Shown here piece by piece: positions 22,934 to 35,710 of a DNA stretch of 64,000 nucleotides (positions within the stretch are counted from its first letter, which is position 1; every line of letters starts with the position of its first letter). Both the position numbers and the translations under genes were made by a program. The notes beneath the pieces were generated by a model. The model saw nothing but the letters and a program-made list of their open reading frames with translations, ran no database searches and was not told the origin of the DNA. The stretch lies in the NCBI RefSeq assembly GCF_032884065.1, contig NC_088871.1, positions 19,116,944 through 19,180,943 of the forward strand, written 5' to 3'. Source of the DNA: Artemia franciscana. Its lineage: Eukaryota > Arthropoda > Branchiopoda > Anostraca > Artemiidae.

Positions 22934-25245
22934 TTATGAAACTAGGAAAATAACTTCTTTTTTATAGATATAAAACTGTAAAGTGACCATTTTGTCCTCA
23001 AAATCTGAGAACATTCCGATAGAGTTATCGAAATATATAAAACTATGAAACTAGGAAAATAGCTTCTTATTTATATATATAATTCTGTACAGTGACCATT
23101 TTGTTCTAAAATTTTAAACATCTCGATAGAGTTATCAGAATGTACAAAACTATTAAACCAGGAAAATAGCTTACTTTTTATAGAAATACAACTGTAAAGT
23201 AGTCATTTTGTTCTCAAGGTTTGAGAACATTCCGATCGGGTTATCGGAATGTATAAAACTTTGAAACTAGGAAAATAGCTTCTTTCTCATAGATTACAAC
23301 TGTAAAGTGGTCATTTTGTTCTCAAAATTTGGGACCATTCCGATACAGTAATCGGAATGTATAAAACTATGAAACTAGGAAAATAGCTTCTTTTTTATTG
23401 ATATACAACTGTAAAGTGACCATTTTGTTCTCAAAATTTGAGAACATTCCAATAGAGTTATCGGAATGTATAAAACTATGAAACTTGGAAATTAGCTTCT
23501 ATTTCATAGATATATTTGTGTACAGTGACCATTTTATTCTAAAATTTTAAAACAAATCGATAGAGTTATCAGAATATAAAACTATGAAACTAGGAAAATG
23601 GCTTATTTTTTATAGATATACAACTGTAAAGTGGTCATTTTGTTCTTAAGGTTTGAGAACATTCCGATCGAGTTATCGGAATGTATAAAACTTTGAAACT
23701 AGGAAAATAGCTTCTTTTTCATACATATACAACTGTTAAGTGGTCATTTTGATCTCAAAATTTGGTACCATTCCAATAGAGTTACCGGAATGTATAAGAC
23801 TATGAAACTTGGAAATTAGCTTCATTTTTATAGATATACATCTGTACAGTGGTCATTTTGTTCTCAAAATTTTAGAATATTCCGATAGAGTTATCAGAAT
23901 GTATAAAACTATGAAACTTGGAAAATAGCTTCTTATTATAGATATACAACTCTACAGTCGTCAATTTGTTCTCAAAATTTGAGAACATTCCGATAGTGTT
24001 ATCGGAATCTATAAAAAGATGAAACTAGAAAATAACTTCTTTTTTATAGATATACAACTGTAAAGTGGTCATTTTGTTCTTAAAATTTGAGATCATCCCG
24101 ACAGAGTTATCGGAATGTATAGAACTATGAAACTAGGAAAATAGCTTCTTTTTCATAAATGTACAACTGTGCAGTGACCCTTTTGTTTAAAAAATTTGAA
24201 AACATCTCGATAGATTTATCGAACTGTATAAAACTATGAAACTAGGAAAATAGCTTATAGATATACAATTATTTTTTATATATATACAATATATACTTAT
24301 ATAATATATACAATATATACTATATATACTTATTTTTTATAGATATACAAATGTACAGTGACCATTTTATTCTAAAAATTTGAAAACATCTCGAAAGAGT
24401 TATCGTAATTCATAAAACAATTAAACTAGGAAATTAGCTTCTTTTTTTGGATACACAACTATAAAGTGGTCATTTTGTTTTCAAAATTTGAGAATATTCC
24501 TATAGTTATCGGAATGTATAAAACTTTGAAACTAGGAAAATAGCTTCTTTTTTATAGATATACAACTGTAAAGTGGTCATTTTGTTCTTAAAATTTGAGA
24601 TCATCCCGACAGAGTTATCGGAATGTATAGAACTATGAAACTAGGAAAATAGCTTCTTTTTCATAAATGTACAACTGTGCAGTGACCCTTTTGTTTAAAA
24701 AATTTGAAAACATCTCGATAGATTTATCGAACTGTATAAAACTATGAAACTAGGAAAATAGCTTATAGATATACAATTATTTTTTATATATATACAATAT
24801 ATACTTATACAATATATACAATATATACTATATATACTTATTTTTTATAGATATACAAATGTACAGCGACCATTTTATTCTAAAAATTTGAAAACATCTC
24901 GAAAGAGTTATCGGAATTCATAAAACAATTAAACTAGGAAATTAGCTTCTTTTTTTGGATACACAACTATAAAGTGGTCATTTTGTTTTCAAAATTTGAG
25001 AATATTCCTATAGTTATCGGAATGTATAAAACTTTGAAACTAGGAAAATAACTTCTTTTTTATAGATATACAACTGTAAAGTGGTCATTTTGTTCTCAAA
25101 ATATGAGAACATTCTGATAGGCTATCAGAATGTATATGACTATGACACAAGGAAAATAGCTTCTTTTTTATAGATATACATCCATACAGTGGTCATTTTG
25201 TTCTGACATTTTTGAGAACATTCCGATAGAGTTATCGGAATGTAT
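22934..25245 (-). repeat. 110-bp satellite array, block 2 (reversed)
   Basis: The same monomer in reverse orientation, about 20 units. The switch at 22934 is head-to-head, inside the ATTCCGATAACTCTAT dyad (TCTAT then TATGAAACTAGGAAAATAAC). It includes two expanded AT tracts (about 24268-24335 and 24776-24845) within a 508-bp duplication. Confidence 0.96.
24043..25058. repeat. 508-bp near-identical duplication inside the satellite
   Basis: 24043-24550 and 24551-25058 are almost base-for-base the same, including rare variants such as GAGATCATCCCGACAGAG and the CAATATATACTTATA tract. This points to a recent unequal exchange covering several monomers. Confidence 0.9.
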
Positions 25246-25935
25246 TTACAGTTGTATATCTATAAAAAAGAAGCTATTTACGTAGTTTCAGAGTTTTTTT
25301 TACATTCCGATAACTCTATCGGAAGGTTCTCAAATTTTGATCACAAAATGAACACTTTATAGTTGTATACCTATAAAAGAGAAGCTATTTTCGTAGTTTC
25401 ATAGTTTTATAAATTCTGATAACTCTATCGGAATGTTCTCAAATTTTGAGAACAGAAAGACCACTTTACAGTTGTATATCTATAAAAAAGAAGCTATTTA
25501 CGTAGTTTCAGAGTTTTTTTTACATTCCGATAACTCTATCGGAAGGTTCTCAAATTTTGATCACAAAATGAACACTTTATAGTTGTATACCTATAAAAGA
25601 GAAGCTATTTTCGTAGTTTCATAGTTTTATAAATTCTGATAACTCTATCGGAATGTTCTCAAATTTTGAGAACAGAAAGACCACTTTACAGTTGTATATC
25701 TATAAAGAAGAAGCTATTTTTCTAGTTTCATAGTTTTATACACTCTGAAAACTCTAGAGAAGTGTTCTCAAATTTTGAGAACAAAATGGTCACTTTACAG
25801 TGGTATATCTATAAAAAAGAAGCTATTTTCCTAGTTTCATAGTCTTATACATTCTGATAACTCGATCGAAATTTTCTCATATTTTTAGAACAAAATGGTC
25901 ACTGCAGAGTTGTATATCATTAAAAAAGAGGCTGA
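25246..25935 (+). repeat. 110-bp satellite array, block 3 (forward)
   Basis: Polarity returns to forward at about 25245 (GGAATGTAT then TTACAGTTGTATATC). About six monomers. 25248-25467 and 25468-25687 are nearly identical dimers (220-bp period) sharing variants such as GCTATTTACGTAGTTTCAGA. Confidence 0.95.
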
Positions 25936-28900
25936 TATTAAAATAATAAATAAATAAATACTATATTTCTTATATAAACAACATATCTTAAACGCTATAT
26001 AACAATAAATATAGAACTCTGTTAAAAAAGGTTCATTAAGCTTTAGATATATCCTTCTTATTATCTTATACCATCGATTTTTATGATCATAATAATTTCT
26101 TCAAAATTAAGAAATCTTGAAGAAAAAGCATAATTCAATCGAATAAAATCAATTATACCGATCACACAAATGTGCAAATGAAAGTTTTATAGTAGACGTC
26201 TAATTTTTTAGTGTAAGAAATAATACATAAAAATTAAATAACAAGAAATATTATAAGCAATTCTATCTATTTTCTTACATTTTAATAAGAAATTGTATTC
26301 TTACAAATATTCATTTCGTTAGATAATTGTAGTCTTAGAGTCTTCATTCATAGTTTATACTAGATTTTGGAAATGATGAATAGAATTATTTTTTAGAGTT
26401 AATAGCTATAATTTAAATAAAATTATTATGAATGTGTTTCATTATGTAATTATTTAGAATAAAGAAATATTATCTTCTTTCTTATGAAGAATCAAGGTTA
26501 ATTTATACATATATCAAAAGAGAGAAATAATCATTTTTTCAAAAACCAAACAAATAAAATATAAACATGAATTTGAATGAATGATAATTCTAAAAATCAG
26601 TTTTCTTATACATTATTATAATTTATATAAGCAATCCAAATTCAATGAAACACAATAGAGATAATATCATCCATAGAATTTTTCTATAATTGATAATCAA
26701 TTATAAAAAGTTTAAATTATAAAGCAAAAAAACATTTTGACCATAATCAATATTATATTCATCTTATTTGTTATAATTAAATTCTTTTGAACATTTTTAT
26801 CCTTTAATCAAATATAATATAATAGCTAATTTCTATATAACAACCCGTTTAGTAAGATACAAATCACACTATATTGTTAAATCTGATTTTTTTAATAAAT
26901 CTTCATACATTTTTCCATTAATTTGTAATCTTATAATATTAATTTAAATGTTTTTAAGGATTTTTAATAAACAAAGTATGTATTTAATGTAAAAAGTAGA
27001 AAAGATAAATTTATTTTTGATAATTATATTATTGTTAATTGTAGAAAAACTTGCATTATTTTTATAGCTATATTTTATATTTTGAAATCATTTTGGATAA
27101 AAGTTTAGTTAAAGATTATATTTTAATCTCATATTTATTGACATACTTATGCTAATGTCTTGATGATATGATTTGTTAATAACTAATAATTAATTATGTG
27201 ATTTAGTACCGAAATATAATTTTCATTAAACTTATTATGTTTATTATCAAACGTATAATTAGTTTACGTTTTACTTTATGACTTTTCAAAAATTACTATT
27301 TGATTTTATATTTATTTATGTAATTTACATGTTAATAAGAAAATTCAATGTTTGAAATATAGTTTTTGAGTATCTTAAAAATTTGAAATCAAATTGTTCG
27401 ATAATAAAGTTCTATAAAAAAATGATTTAAGGAATAAATGGTTATATTCTTGATAATCTTTAGAAAATAAAAGATTGTAAACAATAATTCGTATAATTTA
27501 CATAATTACTGACTTTATAGCAAGAACGTAACACTTCTTAAGTTTTAATATATTTATTTTAAGATTATTCTACTAATTATCTTAATATATAATTTAACAT
27601 CTTGTAATGAAGTTAAATATTTATTGTTACTCGTGTAAAACTTAGTGAATACTAATAATATATTTACAAAGTATTAATTCAATCTTCAGTAATAACATAT
27701 TGTAAATGTCGTTATATTTTATATAATATATAAACTAAAAATTGCAAATACAATTTTGCGGTTATTCAACCCTTAAAAAGTAAACATGATTACAGGTTCC
27801 TTTATTTTTCTATGTATTTTTAATACAATAAAATTGTATTAAATATTTATTAGTATATTTTTTTTATTAAATATAAATTTAAAATTATTATTAATTATAA
27901 TTTAAAAGATTTTTATAGCCAGATGGAAAAGAAATCCAAATAACTGTTATCAAAAAAAGTATTATAATCAATACCGAAGCTTGATTTGGTATCTAAACTA
28001 ATCTTTAGGAAGTAATGTGAGCATATTATAAATATAATGCAGTTATATTTAATATCTATATTTTATATTTAATATACCAAAATTCTATGAAAAGATTCAT
28101 TATAGATTAATAATGATTAAAGAGAAATTAAAAATGACATAAGAAGATTGAAAATATTACAATTATATAATCTAATTTATTAGAAATATAAATTAAAAAT
28201 TTATTTTATTAGTAAAATTAAATGAGTTTGTCCGAATCATGTTAACCTTGCAAATGAGATTCTAATCTAGTTTTAATATGTTTAGTAAAATGAAATAAAA
28301 GTCATCTAGGTATTAATTTTAATATACCTCGCATATAATTTACACTTTTTCAATTGTATAATAAAGGTTTTGATTTAAAAAATGGTATAGCATTACACAT
28401 ACTTAAGAATAGTACAATATTAAAAATAACATGTTAAAAATAATGTTGGAAATTTGATTAGGAGATTATTAACTCTTGAAATATTATATAAGAGTAATCT
28501 TTTGCGATTTATATTTTACCAAGATTTTTCTCTCTTTTTTTTAAGATAAATACAAAAGAGAGCTAATTTGTATTTAACTGAAGCTATCTAAGATTGTAAA
28601 GTGGGAAATAAATATTTTAAATTAATCTTAGATCAGATAAAGCCTTTGGATATTCAATAAATATTATACAGTCAGAATATTCAAAAGCAATCAAAAAATT
28701 GATTGATTTCTTTAGGAATAGAAAGAGTTTAGCATAAAACAATGGTATAAAATTTAAATATAGTATATGTTAATACATAATTGTTTTAAAGAATGATCAG
28801 AACAATTTTAATTGTTATTCCGATAAAATTCTCTTACTAAAAATATTATGTAAGAAGTTTCTAATATTTTAAAATTGATAATGAATTTTTTAATTCAATC

Positions 28901-30940
28901 AAAAATACTCTATTTATGTGTAAATAACTTACAATTAGTTACAAAATAAATTATTATTATCATTTAAATATAACTTAATATTTATTTAAAATGATTTGTT
29001 TGTTTTTAATTAGATATTTAAAATCTTAAGGAAAAATTATCATAATGATTGGTTAAAAAAGAAAATTATATTAATTAATAATTTAAATTATTATTTATTT
29101 ACTGCAAACGTACAACATATAATGTTAAATTAATTTATGAATTTGAATTTAATAAAATTCATATTAAAAAAAATACATCACAAAACTGTACTTTATAAAG
29201 AAATAATGTTTTAAAACTATAAGGATTTTATTGATAACTAACTAACTAATGTCTTTAATTATTGATAATGGTTTAAAAAGAAATTTCAATAATGAAAAAA
29301 GATGGTTACAACAGATCAAATGAAATCTTTTTGTCAAAAGGAGTGAAAATAGCATTGTATCTCCAAAGTTTAATTTTAAAAATAATCAATGACTATTTGG
29401 TTAATTCATAAGGAAAGAAAATCAGCTTAAGTCATAATAATAGGAAGTATTTTAAATCTTAAAAGAACTAATCAGAATTGGTAATCGTTTATCATTCGAC
29501 ACTACTTATTTTTATAGAAGATAGCGATGGATAACTTTTACTTTCCTTTGATTCCCATGAAGAGATAGATGGTCGAATAATAGAGGATTATGGTCAAAAT
29601 GAATTTCTATATTAAATTTCATTGCATTTCTAGTTTAAATAGCTTAGATTTATACAACTTAGTTGATTGATCATTAAGAATTCTTGACTAACCTTAAGAT
29701 ACGAATATTTTGAAAAGGAGGTTAAATTTCAAATAATTAATATTCAGAATACATAGATCGTAGTAACCAAAATCAACTGCTATTATGTTTAATACGAAAT
29801 TTATTTTGTGATTATCAACAAAGTTCAACAGATTTGATGTTTATTCCGACAAAAAGTCATTGGATTTGTTTGGTATCACGATCTATGATAAACTCGGTTT
29901 ATTGTGAATAAGATATGATCATCTTTTGGGATTGTCTGTTAAATAAATATGATTAATACTTCACTAATTATGTTTGTTTAGTAAGTTATTAACAAATTAT
30001 TATTATAATTCATTAAAAGAAATTAAATATTTAAATAAGCCAATTAAATAAATAACATTAAAAAGTTCTATTTCTACTAATTACGATAGCAAAGAAATAG
30101 AAATATTATAGAATGATATTTTAATGATTAGTTATGAAACAACTTGCAATTTATTGAAACGCTTCAATTTATAACATATACATAAGGAAATCAAGGAAAG
30201 ATGTAAGAAGTTTTGAATCGAATTTAATTGGTATTGTGGGAATGTACTTCGAATATGCGATATTAAAGAAAAAGTAACAATGAAATGTTAGAACAATTAT
30301 TTTGCTTCAATTATTTTTATTGTATTTATTATACATTGAGGATGGTAATCTTATTAGCAAAAAGTGGTTGATGAACAACTAAGCTTGGTAGAACATGATG
30401 AATATTATAAAGATATTAAAGGCTTATTCAGTGTTTATATTACTGATTAAAATTAAAGACATTAATATTGAATTTTTTCTAAATGAACTAAAATTTATGA
30501 GCCATTAGTTAAGGTCTACAACAATAATTATACATGTAGTTATTATAGTAAATAGCACTACTTTGGAGGGACTCAACAGTTGATAATTAAATAAAATATA
30601 ACTTTTTAGAAATTTGGTTTGATTAAAAGCAGTAATGAATAATGAAAAATATTGAATAATAGAATGTATCAAGAGAAAGAATATGTACTGCAAGGTTATG
30701 AATCATATAGCTACTGGGAATTTGAGGATATTGTTTAAATAATTATATAACAGAATTATAAAAAAATATTTATTGCAATAATCTTAAAATACCTAAATAC
30801 CAAGAATATGAGTCTTTTATCTTTAATTAGCTTTTAAGAATAAAAAATAAAGTTGAATGTTTAAACACTAATACATCTTTGTTTATTTTAGATACACATT
30901 TTTGCTCTTATAAAACATTGATCATCCTTTTTTATGATTT
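25936..30940. other. 5-kb extremely AT-rich island inside the satellite
   Basis: Non-satellite DNA dominated by A and T with sparse G/C. No recognisable repeat unit, element end or coding motif was seen; the longest frame is about 60 codons and unremarkable (30505-30693 minus). It begins after a broken monomer (GAGGCTGATATTAAAATAAT) and ends where forward monomers resume at about 30941. About 29500-29950 is slightly less AT-rich and has short frames (MDNFYFPLIPMKR, then YSDKKSLDLFGITIYDKLGL after stops) that I cannot assign. It could be an old decayed insertion, transferred DNA from an AT-rich source, or an intrinsic spacer. Confidence 0.7.
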
Positions 30941-32200
30941 ATATATGATCTCCGATACCTCTATCGAAATGTTTTCAAATTTTGAGAACAAAGTGGTCAC
31001 TGTAGAGTTGCATATCTATGAAAAAGAAGCTATTTTTCTCGATTCACAGTTTTATACATTCTGATAACTCCATAGGAATGTTCTCAAATTTTCAGAACAA
31101 ATTGGACACTGTACAGTTTTTTATAAAAAAGAAGCTATTTTCCTAGTTTCATAGTTTTATACATTTTGATAACTCTATCGGAATGTTCTCAACTTTTGAG
31201 AACAAAATGACCACTTTACAGTTGTATATATATGAAAAAGAAACTATTATCCTAGTTTTATAGTTTATACATTCTGATAACTCTATCGGAATATTCTCAA
31301 ATTTTGAGAACAAAATGACCACTTTACAGTTGTATATCTATGAAAAAGAAGCTTTTTTTCTAGTTTTATAGTTTATACATTCTGATAACTCTATCGGAAT
31401 ATTCTCAAATTTTGAGAACAAAATGACCACTTTACAGTTGTATATCTATGAAAAAGAAGCTTTTTTTCTAGTTTTATAGTTTTATACATTCCGATAACTC
31501 TATCGTAGTGTTCTAAAATATGGTTCTAAAAACAAAATGACCATTCTACAATTGTATATCCATAAATTAGAAGCTATTTTCCTAGTTTCATAGTCTTAAA
31601 CATTTGATAACTCTATCGAGATGTTTTCAAATTTTTAGAACAAAATGGTCACTTTACGGTTGAATATCTATAATAAAGAAGCTACTTTCCTAGTTTCATA
31701 GTTTTATACATTCCCATAACTCTGTCGGATTTTTTTCTCAAATTTTGAGAACAAAATGACCACTTTACAGTTGCATTTCTATAAAAAAAAGCTATTTTCC
31801 TAGTTTTTTACATTCCGCTAACTCTATCGGAATGTTATCAAATTCTGAAAACAAAATGGTCACTGTATAGTTGTATATCTATAAAAAAACCATTTCCTAG
31901 TTTCATAGTTTTATATATTCCGATAACTCTATCGGAATATTCTCAAATTTCGAAACCAAAATGACCACCTTACAGTTGTATATCTACAAGAAAGAAGCTA
32001 TTTTCCTAGTTTCATAGTTTTATACATTCCGATGACTCTATTGGAATGTTCACAAATTTTGCTAACAAAATGGCCACTTTACAGTTGTATTTCTATAAAA
32101 AAAAACCTATTTTCCTTGTTTCACAATTTTATACATTCCGCTAACTCTATCAGAATTTTCTCAAATTTTGAGAACAAAATGGTCACTGTACAGTTGCATA
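30941..32200 (+). repeat. 110-bp satellite array, block 4 (forward)
   Basis: About 11-12 forward monomers with the same two dyads. Adjacent monomers near 31255-31480 are nearly identical. The block ends at CAGTTGCATA, where element E starts (TCAAACAG at 32201). Confidence 0.95.
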
Positions 32201-33943
32201 TCAAACAGTTCGTGGTAACGAAATGTAGTAAGGAGCGACCCGGCTCAATAGTAACCAAAACTCTAAAAAATTGAATTTTGATATCAATAGCTACATCAAA
32301 AGAATTGCATTTTAATGCTGATTTTAAATATATAAGTTTCATCAAGTTTAGTCTTACCCATCAAAAGTTACGAGCCTGAGAAAATTTGCCTTATTTAAGA
32401 AAATAGGGAGAAACACCCCCTAAAAGTCATAGGATCTTAACGAAAATGACACTGTCAGATTCAGCGTATCAGAGAACACTACTATAGAAGTTTCGAGCTC
32501 TTATCTACAAAAATGTGGAATTTTGTATTTTTTGCCAGAAGACAAATCACGGGTGCGTGTTTATTTGGTTTTTTTTTGTGTTTTTTTCCCCAGGGGTCAT
32601 CGTATCGACCAAGCGGTCCTAGAATGTCACAAGAGGGCTCATTCTAACGGAAATTAAAAGTTCTAGTGCCCTTTTTAAGTGACCAAAAAAATTGGAGGGC
32701 ATCTAGGCCCCCTCCCTCGCTCATTTTTTCCCCAAAGTCAACGGATCAAAATTTTGAGATAGCCATTTTGTTCAACATAGTCGAAAATCATAATAACTAT
32801 ATCTTTGGGGATAACTTACTCCCCCACAATCCCTGGGGGAGGGGCTGCAAGTTACAAACTTTGACCAGTGTTTACATATAGTAATGGTTATTGGGAAGTG
32901 TACAGACGTTTTCAGGGGGATTTTATTTTGTTTGGGGATGGGGCTGAAGAGAGGGGGCTATGTTGGAGGATCTTTCCTTGGAGGAATCTGTCATGGGGGA
33001 AGAAAAATCCAATGAAAAGGGTGCAGGATTCTCTAGCATTACTATAAGAAAACCATGAAAAATAAACATGAAAACGTTTTTTCAAATGAAATGAAGAAGT
33101 AGCATTGAAACTTAAAACGAACAGAGATAATTACGCATATGAGGGGTTCTAAAAATACTTTAGCATAAAGAGCGAGGTATTTAGGAGGAGATAAATAACT
33201 TGCTCTTTATGCTAAAGTATTTTTAGTAATTTCAACTATTTATTCTACGGCCTTTCTGATTCAGGGGTCATTCTTAAAGAATTGGGACAAAACTTACGAT
33301 TTAGTGTAAAAAGCGAGGTATTAACGAGGGTACAAACCCCCTCGGATACATAATAAAAATATAAGGCTATGAAAGTTTGTTACGTAAGTTAATTCTTAAG
33401 TTACGTGTATTTTTTACTAATAAAAACGTTCATTAAAAATTAAAAGTTCTAGTTGCCTTTTTAAGTAACCGAAAAATTGGAGGGCAACTAGGCCTCCTTC
33501 TCCACTCCTTATTTCTCAAAATCGTCTGATCAAAACTAAGAGAAAGCCATTTAGCCAAAAAAAGAATTAATATACAAATTTCATTTTAATAATTTATGTG
33601 CGGAGAGCCAAAACCAAACATGCATTAATTCAAAAACGTTCAGAAATTAAATAAAAAAAACTAATTTTTTTAGCTGAAAGTAAGGAGCGACATTAAAACT
33701 TAAAACAAACAGAAATTACTCCGTATATGAAATGGGCTGTCCCCTCCGCAATCCCTCGCTCTTTACGCTGAAGTTTGACTCTTTGCCACAATTCTACTTT
33801 TTAAAACAATTAAAAGCTTTAGCGTAAAGAGCGAGGGATTGCGGAGGGGACAGCCCATTTCATATACGGAGTAATTTCTGTTCGTTTTAAGTTTTAATGT
33901 CGCTCCTTACTTTCAGCTAAAAAAATTAGTTTTTTTATTTAAT
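32201..33943 (+). repeat. Hairpin element copy E, abutting the satellite array
   Basis: Full-length copy. The 5' TCAAACAGTTCGTGGTAACG directly joins the last satellite monomer. It carries the usual middle blocks, an extra internal hairpin at about 33155-33228, and a terminal fold-back at 33646-33943. The arms GCTGTCCCCTCCGCAATC and GATTGCGGAGGGGACAGC are perfectly complementary. The loop is in state 2. Its right flank is not satellite but a fragment of the CATATGAGCTCTTGG repeat family. Confidence 0.88.
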
Positions 33944-34005
33944 ATAAAACAAGAGCCAAGAGCTCATATGGTACTTTTGATTTGGTCGGAGCCAAAAATT
34001 AGACT
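33944..34005 (-). repeat. Fragment of the ATATGAGCTCTTGGCTCTTG repeat
   Basis: AACAAGAGCCAAGAGCTCAT directly after element E is the reverse complement of the tail of the tandem repeat at 60333-60440. Confidence 0.7.
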
Positions 34006-34109
34006 CGGTACTACAGTTACTGATTTAATCGTCCTAGCTCGACAAGAAGCACTGAACTCACCAAAGCACTAGAAATCCCTTAGATTCCCTCAAAGAGATT
34101 GGATCCCGT

Positions 34110-34455
34110 CCGCTTGTGTCTATTGAGCCGAATCGCTCCTTACCGCAGTTCGTTACCATGATTACCACGAAAAAAAATCAACTGAAAGTAGAGAGCAGCA
34201 TTAAAACTGAAAACGAACAGAGAATATTCCGTATAGAACGGGGGCTACCTCCTCCTCAACTCTCTACTCTTTACATTAACGTTTTTGTGCCAAAAAGAAC
34301 TTCTGTCTTGAATTCAGTCAAAATTCCTTAAGTGCAAGTACTGAAACACAGGGACCATTGAATAAGAACAAAAAGTTTTTGAAACACTAGAAAACTTTGG
34401 CGTAACGAGCGAGGAGTTGAGGAGGGAAAGCCAAAAACAAAATATTCCCCCTACC
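34110..34455. repeat. Rearranged hairpin element fragment J
   Basis: 34118-34160 holds the element 5' end in minus orientation (TATTGAGCCGAATCGCTCCT, then CAGTTCGTTACCA). From about 34176 a plus-oriented terminal hairpin region follows (CAACTGAAAGTAGAGAGCAG, then TACCTCCTCCTCAACTC, and later GCGAGGAGTTGAGGAGGGA). The body between the two ends is missing. The loop is unlike that of the other copies. Confidence 0.7.
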
Positions 34456-35710
34456 CACCCAAAAATAGTATTTTCACTTAAACATAGCCTTAGGTAATAT
34501 TGCTAAATATCTGGAGAGTTCCTCCTTTTCCCCAGGTAGCTGATCTTCAAACGCTATTTCTGACAGGTCAGCTTCCTCAAAACCTTTTTGGTCAGATGAT
34601 AATCGCTGAGAACCAGAAACAGATTAATCAGCATTGAAGCTGTGAGATGTTGCCATTTTGTTGAGAAACTGCCACAAGACTTATGTTCACCGTTTCATGC
34701 TTAATCTGATCTTAACGATCGGCTTCTAATGGTCTGTCCTCTGAGCAGTCTTTTGCACGGAGCTGTAGCAAATCAATTTTCAAGATCGCCAACTACCCTA
34801 AATCCAGCCCTACGATGAGATACCTGCCCACCAGCTCTTACGATTATGAAGAAAAATGGTCGCATAAATGTTTGATTCATAAATGTGCGAAAATGGCAGC
34901 GATTCTTCTTAAGGTCACTTGCTAACTTCATTTCCACAATATAAATTAAAATGTTTTTACAAAGATTTTAATCCACAATATGGAGGTTAGATATAGCTAC
35001 TTTGGATGAAAGTAATTTTTGTATAGTTACATATATATATATTTTTCTAGAGTTATTTGCTTAATACTGGCGTGCATCAAGCTATGTAATATTTTTAAAC
35101 ATTTAAAATAAGCTACACGCCTTAGTTGACCTCTATGTAATTTATACCATATTCAGGACCTAAGAGCCTTAGTCCGCTTCAAAAAATACCCCCTACCATA
35201 TTTTTTTTTCTTTTCTTTGTAGTCATATGCATTGGGAAGGAATATGATAGGTCATAGCATTGACTTCAGATATTAGAAGTAAAGGAGTAACACTCCCTGA
35301 CACTCTTCTCAAATTATATTTTTCGGTTGGAAGCTAAAGAGCCAATATTCTCAGTGGCGGATTTAGGGGGCAGAAAAACTCCAAAACCCCTCAAACAATG
35401 TTTGTTTTGCCTCTTATTGGCTGCAGCTTACTGAGTGTATACACTCAGCAAATAAAACCTAAGAGGTTAGAATATTTTTTTTTAAAACTACGTCTTGTTT
35501 ATGGCTCAAGTTAGGTAGGCATTCATTTTCTGTCTGATCAAAATGAAACTTTCAGTGCAAGTAGACTGTAACAAGGGAACTTTAATGAGGGCAACAAATT
35601 TCGGAAGCAACTTTAATTGTGTCAATTTATTACCCCTGAAATTGGATTTTACTTTTTGCCAATCCACTTACAAATTTCAGAGCATCTACATAAGGCCATA
35701 AGAGACGCCA
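34456..35710. other. Intergenic, one possible hAT end
   Basis: No gene seen. CAGTGGCGGATTTAGGGGG at about 35354 looks like a hAT terminal repeat but has no partner here. Confidence 0.45.

Noticed and set aside
20944..25935. Regularly repeated units, as in a CRISPR array
   Set aside because: Monomers are contiguous 110-bp satellite units without unique spacers, in a clearly animal genome.
25936..30940. Mitochondrial DNA insertion
   Set aside because: No recognisable mitochondrial protein, rRNA or tRNA stretch could be read. Remains unexplained.
35354..35372. A second hAT element from CAGTGGCGGATTTAGGGGG
   Set aside because: Only a single end-like motif is present, without a partner or duplication, so no element was called.
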